From Caldifarciminota bacterium (GTDB lineage: Bacteria; Hydrothermota; Hydrothermia; S141-80), in contig WFYF01000324.1 in the NCBI GenBank assembly GCA_015490255.1, positions 1-19,905 on the forward strand: 19,905 bases of DNA, read 5' to 3'. The first letter of the stretch is position 1, and every line of letters begins with the position of its first letter. Both the position numbers and the translations under genes were made by a program. The notes beneath the pieces were generated by a model. It saw only the letters and a list, made by a program, of their open reading frames with translations, had not been told where the DNA came from and made no database searches. Of the stretch, positions 15,475-19,905 are shown one piece after another.

Positions 15475-16593
15475 ATGGCCAAAGTTTACAACTGGCAGCT
15501 TGATCGCAAGATGGATTACATCTATGAGGAACGCCGGCCCAGGCGGCAGGTGGCCTGGGTGTTTGACATCAACAAGTGCATCGCGTGCCAGACCTGCACC
15601 GTGGCCTGCAAAACCACCTGGACCTCCGGCCCCGGCCAGGAGTATATGCTCTGGAACAATGTGGAAACCAAACCCTACGGAAGCTATCCCCTCAAGTGGG
15701 ACCTCACCATTCTGAAAATGCGCAAACAACTCAAAGCCGAGCACAAGACCATCTTTGAGGCGGCCGGGATGAGCGAGCGAGCCCTGGGGTATCTCCCCGA
15801 AAGCGACGACTACATGTATCCCAACATCGGAGAAGACGAGTGTGCCGGGATCGTGGAGAAAGGGGCCTTTTTCAGCGGCATCCACCAGGTCTGGATGTTC
15901 TATCTCGCCCGGATCTGCAACCACTGCACCTATCCCGCATGCCTGGCCGCCTGCCCCCGTCAGGCCATCTATAAGCGTCCGGAAGACGGCATCGTGCTCG
16001 TGGACCAGTCCCGGTGCCGGGGTTACCGGGAATGCGTGAAGGCCTGTCCCTATAAAAAGGTCTTCTTCAACGTCGTCACCCGGATCTCGGAGAAATGCAT
16101 CGCCTGCTATCCGCTGATTGAGCGAGGAGAGCAGCCCCGGTGCGTCCAGACCTGCATCGGCAAGATCCGCCTCCAAGGGTTCATCAACCGCCCGGACCGC
16201 CCGGACCCCGAAAACCCCATGGACTATCTCATCTTCATCCGGAAGGTGGCCCTCCCCCTCTATCCCCAGTTCGGTCTGGAGCCCAACGTGTATTATATCC
16301 CGCCCATCCACGTGCCCCGGAAGTTCCTCTATCAGATGTTCGGCGGAAAAGACGCGGTGGAGCACGCCATCGCCACCTATCAGAAGGCCCGGGAGGACCG
16401 GAAACTCCTCGGCGCCATGCTGCTGTTCGGCGCCACGGAGAAGATCGTCCATCGCTTCCGGGTGGACGACCGGTACGCCTACGGATATGACGAAGAGGGC
16501 AACGAAGTCTGCCGGGTGCCCTTTGAAGAGCCCATTCACTTCCGGCCGCTCTTTGACAGGGAACGCAGGGTGTATCGCCTGAACATCACCTGA
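15475..16593 (+). CDS. Four-cluster Fe-S beta subunit, NxrB/NarH-like
   Basis: A 372-residue electron-transfer subunit. Sixteen ligand positions can be assigned: C35-C38-C41-C45, C148-C151-C156-C160, C181-Y184-C187-C191 and C208-C211-C223-C227. Tyr184 replaces the second cysteine in CRGYREC, where NarH has Trp, so that cluster is probably [3Fe-4S] and the other three [4Fe-4S]. Segments such as [54 protein letters not shown] and [20 protein letters not shown] closely resemble remembered NxrB sequences of nitrite oxidisers; it appears somewhat shorter, mainly between residues 80 and 135. There is no signal peptide, so it is probably carried out with the Tat-exported alpha subunit. AGGAGG (15462-15467) right after the alpha stop is its ribosome site. 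Confidence 0.9.
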   Translation: MAKVYNWQLDRKMDYIYEERRPRRQVAWVFDINKCIACQTCTVACKTTWTSGPGQEYMLWNNVETKPYGSYPLKWDLTILKMRKQLKAEHKTIFEAAGMSERALGYLPESDDYMYPNIGEDECAGIVEKGAFFSGIHQVWMFYLARICNHCTYPACLAACPRQAIYKRPEDGIVLVDQSRCRGYRECVKACPYKKVFFNVVTRISEKCIACYPLIERGEQPRCVQTCIGKIRLQGFINRPDRPDPENPMDYLIFIRKVALPLYPQFGLEPNVYYIPPIHVPRKFLYQMFGGKDAVEHAIATYQKAREDRKLLGAMLLFGATEKIVHRFRVDDRYAYGYDEEGNEVCRVPFEEPIHFRPLFDRERRVYRLNIT

Positions 16594-16604
16594 GGAGGGG
16601 CATC

Positions 16605-17486
16605 ATGCGTGCAGGGCTTCTGTTTCTCCTGCCCGGTCTTCTGGGGGCCCAGGAGATCGTGGCCCGGTATGTTCCGGAGATCCCGTTCCGGGATCCGGTG
16701 AACAAAGTGTGGAAGCAGGCAAAGTCCGTGGAAATCAACCTCCTTCCCCAGACCGTGGTTCCCCCGCACCTTCTGGAGCAAACCGTCAAAACCATCCGGG
16801 TGCGGGCTCTCTACAACGATCTCTGGGTGGCGCTGCTTCTTGAGTGGAAAGACGACACCCGGGACGTGTATACTCTTCCGGACGGGTTTCCGGATCAGGT
16901 GGCGGTGCAGTTCCCCGTGGACATGGTCAACGGCGCACCCCCCAGCTTCATGATGGGCAACCCCGGGGGGCGGGTGCACATCGTCCAGTGGAAAGCCCTC
17001 TGGCAGGAAGACGTGGAAAAGGGGTATGTCAGTCAGCGGAAACTCTTCCCCAACATGTGGGTGGACCAGTACTGGTTCGTGGACGCCCCTTACCGGGGTC
17101 CGCGGCGGGAAGTGCCCCCCTATCCTCCGGACATCACCGAGTTCAAAGATCCGCGGGCGTTTGAATGGATTCCGGGATATGCCGCCCACAATCCTGACGT
17201 TTCCTTCTCCCGGGAGGAACCTGTTCGGGAATACACGGCCGAAGGGTTCGGCACCCTGAGCCCCCAGCAGATCCAGGAAGCCCGGGGATGGGGCGTCTAT
17301 AACGAAAAACGCCGGGTATGGCAGGTGATCATCGCGGTTCCCCGGGTGAGCGAGGACGCGCAGAACGCGAATTTCGGTGGCCGGAGCTTCGTGAGCTTCG
17401 CCGTGTGGAACGGAAGCCAGGGCAACCGGGGGTCCCGGAAAGCCTATGCGCCCTGGGTCCCTCTGATTCTGGAGGGTCTTCCATGA
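16605..17486 (+). CDS. Heme-b gamma subunit, ethylbenzene-dehydrogenase-related domain
   Basis: A 293-residue periplasmic subunit with a Sec signal peptide (MRAGLLFLLPGLLGA, cleavage before QEI likely). The fold matches the heme-b gamma subunits of type II DMSO-reductase enzymes (EbdC, DdhC, ClrC, SerC, NxrC type). Candidate axial ligands are a methionine in PPSFMMGNPGG (M116 or M117) and K279 in GNRGSRKAYAPW, in the same relative places as the Met/Lys pair of EbdC. It would pass electrons between the beta-subunit clusters and a soluble cytochrome c, since no NarI-type membrane diheme subunit is present. GAGGAGGGG overlapping the beta stop is its ribosome site, and its stop overlaps the chaperone start (ATGA). 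Confidence 0.85.
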   Translation: MRAGLLFLLPGLLGAQEIVARYVPEIPFRDPVNKVWKQAKSVEINLLPQTVVPPHLLEQTVKTIRVRALYNDLWVALLLEWKDDTRDVYTLPDGFPDQVAVQFPVDMVNGAPPSFMMGNPGGRVHIVQWKALWQEDVEKGYVSQRKLFPNMWVDQYWFVDAPYRGPRREVPPYPPDITEFKDPRAFEWIPGYAAHNPDVSFSREEPVREYTAEGFGTLSPQQIQEARGWGVYNEKRRVWQVIIAVPRVSEDAQNANFGGRSFVSFAVWNGSQGNRGSRKAYAPWVPLILEGLP

Positions 17487-18055
17487 CCTCACAGGAATCC
17501 CTGCTCCTGGCGGCAGACCGCTTCCGGTTTTTCAGCCACGCCTTCCGGTATCCCGAGCCAGACACCCTGGAGGCCCTTCTGGGGGAGATGGTGGAGGTGT
17601 GGCCGGAAGCCCGGGAACTCCTCCATCGGCTGACCCGGGACCGGGACCGGTTGCAGGAGCTGTATATGCCCCTCATGAAAGGGGAAATCCCCCTCTCCCG
17701 GGTGAGCTATACCCTGCAGGTGGCTGCGGATCTCCAGGGGCTGTATCGGGTGTTCGGCGTCCAGCCCCGGGGCGGAGAAAACCCGGACGCCCTCCCGGTG
17801 GTGCTGGAATTTGCCGCCTTCATGAAAACCAAGATCGCCCTGGCTCCGGATGAAGAGCGCCGGCACATCGCCACGGAGGGATACCGGAAACTCATAGAAG
17901 ACCTCGTGCGCTGGGTGCCCCTGTTCAGCAAAAAGGTGCGCGAAACCCTCCCCGACACGTTCCACGCCGTGTGTGCAGAAATGCTGGAAGCGTTCCTCCG
18001 GGAAGAGGCCCGTGCCCTGCCCCCGAAAGGCGACGGACCGGAGGTGTCGGCATGA
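17483..18055 (+). CDS. TorD/NarJ-type molybdoenzyme chaperone
   Basis: A 190-residue all-helical cytoplasmic protein of the TorD/DmsD/NarJ superfamily. Helical blocks include AADRFRFFSHAFRYPEPDTLEAL near the N-terminus, DRLQELYMPLMKGEIPLSRVSYTL in place of the family's YxxLF region, and VVLEFAAFMKTKIALA and EDLVRWVPLFSKKVRE toward the C-terminus. Such proteins bind the Tat signal of the catalytic subunit and assist molybdopterin insertion before export. The position directly after the gamma subunit matches the alpha-beta-gamma-delta order of type II enzymes. The start at ATG 17483 overlaps the gamma stop; the longer open frame upstream reads the gamma gene out of frame. The stop overlaps the porin start (ATGA). 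Confidence 0.82.
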   Translation: MTSQESLLLAADRFRFFSHAFRYPEPDTLEALLGEMVEVWPEARELLHRLTRDRDRLQELYMPLMKGEIPLSRVSYTLQVAADLQGLYRVFGVQPRGGENPDALPVVLEFAAFMKTKIALAPDEERRHIATEGYRKLIEDLVRWVPLFSKKVRETLPDTFHAVCAEMLEAFLREEARALPPKGDGPEVSA

Positions 18056-19164
18056 GCGCTCTGGGCTGGCTGTCCCTGCTCGTGGCCCTTGAGGGGTTTT
18101 CCGGAACCCTCCGGGTTCGGGGAGAAAGCGAGAACTACCGGATCAGGCGGCCCTTCGTGCTCATGCGCACCCGCATCACATGGACCTGGGCCCGGCCCCA
18201 CACCCGTCTGGTGCTGCAGATCCAGGACTCCCGGCGGATGGGAGAGGAGCTCAACACCCTCACCGACGGAAGCGCAGATCAGATGGACCTCCACCAGGGT
18301 TTTCTGGAGATCTCCGGCCAGACCCGCCCCTGGCGGATCCGGCTGGGGAGGATGGAAGTCCGTTATGCCAACGAACGGTTGCTGGGGGCGGTGGGATGGG
18401 ACAACGTGGGAAGAAGCATGGACGGCGGCGTGTTCCGGTATGGCCGGGAAAACTGGGTGGACCTTTTTGGCTATATCCTTCGGGACACGGACACCTTCCA
18501 GACCCGGCTGGCCGGGATCTGGGTCCATCGCGCTCCCCTGCAGGTTTTCAGCATCCTGGAACAACGCTCCGGGGACTCGCCGGGATATCGCCTGACGGGT
18601 GGGGGGATGGGCACGTTCGCCCTCGGGCAAACCCGGGTCCAGATGGAAGTCGCCTATCAGGGAGGGAGATGGGATACGGAGATCTCCGCCTATATGGTCA
18701 CCCTGTCCCTCCAGCGACCCTTCGCCTGGGGCCAGGGGAAAATCGCCGTGGACGTGCTGAGCGGGGACGACACATCCACCACGGACGTCTCCGAGGTCTT
18801 CCACACCCTTTATCCCACCAACCACAAGTTCTACGGGTTCATGGACTTCTTCCTGAACATCCCGAGGGACACCGACGGCAGAGGCCTGGTGGACGCCTAT
18901 CTCACCCTGTCCCGGCGATGGGATCTTCTGACCCTCCGGATGGACGTCCACCGCTTCCTCGCCCATCAGGGACTGGAACCGTGGGGGACGGAGATTGACG
19001 CCACCCTGAAAACCCGGATCCAGCAGGCGGGCATCCAGGCAGGGGCGTCGGTGATGCTCCCCGAAACCCTGGGCAGGGCCCGCTGGGGAAACGGACCCCA
19101 CTGGTGGGTCTATGCCATGGTTACCCTTTCCCTGTCCCACACGTCTTCCCACGGGGAACCCTGA
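18052..19164 (+). CDS. Alginate-export-like outer-membrane porin
   Basis: A 370-residue predicted beta-barrel with a short signal peptide (MSALGWLSLLVALEGFSG). The block LGRMEVRYANERLLGAVGWDNVGRSMDG is characteristic of the alginate-export-type porins, where a strand with R-x-E/Q is followed by RL-G--W-N-GRSFDG. Remaining strands alternate in the usual way (WVDLFGYILRDTDTFQTRLAGIW, LQVFSILEQR, RVQMEVAYQGGRWDTEISAYM), and an extracellular-type loop SGDDTSTTDVSEVFHTLYPTNHKFYGFMDFF matches the family. Members near respiratory genes may admit a small anion, but specificity cannot be told here. It is translationally coupled to the chaperone gene and ends 13 nt before the multiheme cytochrome gene, so it belongs to the oxidoreductase operon. 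Confidence 0.75.
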   Translation: MSALGWLSLLVALEGFSGTLRVRGESENYRIRRPFVLMRTRITWTWARPHTRLVLQIQDSRRMGEELNTLTDGSADQMDLHQGFLEISGQTRPWRIRLGRMEVRYANERLLGAVGWDNVGRSMDGGVFRYGRENWVDLFGYILRDTDTFQTRLAGIWVHRAPLQVFSILEQRSGDSPGYRLTGGGMGTFALGQTRVQMEVAYQGGRWDTEISAYMVTLSLQRPFAWGQGKIAVDVLSGDDTSTTDVSEVFHTLYPTNHKFYGFMDFFLNIPRDTDGRGLVDAYLTLSRRWDLLTLRMDVHRFLAHQGLEPWGTEIDATLKTRIQQAGIQAGASVMLPETLGRARWGNGPHWWVYAMVTLSLSHTSSHGEP

Positions 19165-19177
19165 CAGGGGGACAACC

Positions 19178-19905
19178 ATGCGCACACTGGTGGGTGGCCT
19201 GATCGGCGTGATCCTCATGCTGGGAGGCCTGCTGATTCTCAGCTTCGGCACACGGGGGATTGCCGAACACAGGGCGGAAAAGGCATCCCGTCCCCCCAAC
19301 GTCCTGGCGAACAGCCGTGACGCGTGTGTCCGGTGTCACCGGAAATCCACCCCCGGCATCGTGGAGCAGTATGGGGTCAGCCGCAAGGCGGCCGAGGGCG
19401 TGACCTGTCGCAACTGCCACGAGGTGAAACCCGGATACCCCGGTGCTGTGGAGCATGAGGGAACCTGGGTCCTTCCCGCTCCCACCACGGCCGTGTGCGA
19501 AAAGTGCCACAGCAAAGAGGTCCGGGAATTCTATCAGAGCCGTCATGCCCTGCCCGCCTATGTCGCCTATGCAGGGGCCGAAGGCCTTCCTCCGGACCTT
19601 CTTGAAATGTACCGGGCCATCCCCGAGGGAGGCTTCAACCCCGACCGCTCCCGGAACGCGCTCTTTGCCATGGAGGGGCCGGAGATCACGCGGTTTGCCT
19701 GTCAGGGATGTCACGACATCGGAAAACCCGCCCCGGACGGGTCTGTTGGAGATTGCAGCAAGTGTCACCTCCGCCATGAATTCAGCCTGGAACAGGCCAG
19801 AAAGCCCGAAACCTGCAACGCCTGCCACATCGGGCCGGATCACCCGCAGTGGGAAATCTATCAGGAGTCGCCCCACGGCATCGCCTATATGACCCGGGGT
19901 CACAC
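19178..19905 (+). CDS. Multiheme cytochrome c resembling hydroxylamine oxidoreductase (HAO), 5' part
   Basis: The gene starts at ATG 19178, preceded by a CAGGGGGA purine stretch, and runs off the right edge after 242 codons. An N-terminal hydrophobic segment (about residues 4-23) without a clear cleavage site suggests a membrane anchor. Six CxxCH heme-c motifs are visible: C50, C77, C107, C175, C193 and C213 as first cysteines (CVRCH, CRNCH, CEKCH, CQGCH, CSKCH, CNACH). The spacing and the blocks GVTCRNCHEV, VREFYQSRHA and CNACHIGPDHPQWEIYQESP-HG resemble octaheme HAO-like proteins, which oxidise hydroxylamine or reduce nitrite or hydroxylamine. The part that would show the heme-crosslinking tyrosine, separating oxidising from reducing types, lies outside. 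Operon position implies it acts with the molybdoenzyme. Confidence 0.82.
   Translation, partial: MRTLVGGLIGVILMLGGLLILSFGTRGIAEHRAEKASRPPNVLANSRDACVRCHRKSTPGIVEQYGVSRKAAEGVTCRNCHEVKPGYPGAVEHEGTWVLPAPTTAVCEKCHSKEVREFYQSRHALPAYVAYAGAEGLPPDLLEMYRAIPEGGFNPDRSRNALFAMEGPEITRFACQGCHDIGKPAPDGSVGDCSKCHLRHEFSLEQARKPETCNACHIGPDHPQWEIYQESPHGIAYMTRGH

Noticed and set aside
11712..15482. A 1256-codon open frame on the minus strand across the molybdoenzyme gene
   Set aside because: It is the mirror of a GC-rich coding strand; composition is low-complexity Gly/His/Pro/Val-rich and it would run across a well-supported gene with Tat signal, Mo ligand and ribosome site.
15475..16593. Tyr184 in place of Cys in the beta subunit as a damaged cluster site
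   Set aside because: NarH has Trp and NxrB-type proteins have Tyr at this place; it is the normal signature of a [3Fe-4S] cluster.
17707..19299. A 530-codon minus-strand frame over the chaperone and porin
   Set aside because: No recognisable domain; it is antisense to two coupled genes with family motifs and good start signals.
1..19905. CRISPR arrays, insertion sequences or integrase/attachment sites
   Set aside because: I saw no regularly spaced repeats, transposase motifs or tRNA-adjacent direct repeats; the tRNA-Pro is flanked by ordinary genes.

Overview
The window is a gene-dense, GC-rich stretch of bacterial chromosome with no mobile elements and no intergenic gap above about 180 bp. 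The organism is a Gram-negative (diderm) bacterium: there are two predicted outer-membrane barrels, a lipoprotein, a Tat-exported molybdoenzyme, a multiheme cytochrome c and a non-mevalonate isoprenoid gene (ispH). A secreted protein with a T9SS-like C-terminal domain, an MglA/MglB pair, a short SerA without ACT domain and near-consensus sigma70-type promoters suggest an uncultured, possibly thermophilic lineage near the FCB/WOR-3-type candidate phyla. That placement is inference only.

Layout. (1) 1-1258, plus: the 3' end of a short D-3-phosphoglycerate dehydrogenase-like gene, overlapped by a DUF1015 gene. (2) 1246-3643, minus: mglB-mglA-hslU, tightly coupled, from a perfect TTGACA/TATAAT promoter. 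(3) 3758-8563, plus: a six-gene overlapping operon, rlmN-lemA-lemA paralogue-htpX-secreted protein-outer-membrane barrel. Its promoter sits so close to the rlmN ATG that the message should be nearly leaderless. (4) 8565-9389, minus: tRNA-Pro(CGG) with its own promoter, and a small lipoprotein gene. (5) 9496-10458, plus: ispH, again from a promoter giving a leaderless message. (6) 10455-11817, minus: surE-pcm, overlapping, a protein/nucleotide repair pair. (7) 11994 to the right edge, plus: a respiratory operon.

The respiratory operon is the most interesting part. It encodes a Tat-exported type II DMSO-reductase-family molybdopterin subunit, a four-cluster Fe-S subunit, a periplasmic heme-b gamma subunit, a TorD/NarJ-type chaperone, an alginate-export-like porin and a membrane-anchored multiheme cytochrome c resembling hydroxylamine oxidoreductase (HAO), cut by the window edge after six heme motifs. 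From remembered family features, alpha and beta look closest to the periplasmic nitrite oxidoreductase/nitrate reductase (NxrAB) clade rather than membrane NarGH. One coherent reading is a periplasmic nitrogen-oxyanion module in which nitrate and nitrite are interconverted by the molybdoenzyme and nitrite or hydroxylamine is handled by the HAO-like cytochrome, that is, nitrate ammonification without NarI or NrfA. The direction and the true substrate cannot be read from sequence alone. An AT-rich cluster of nested inverted repeats just upstream of the operon is a candidate regulatory element.
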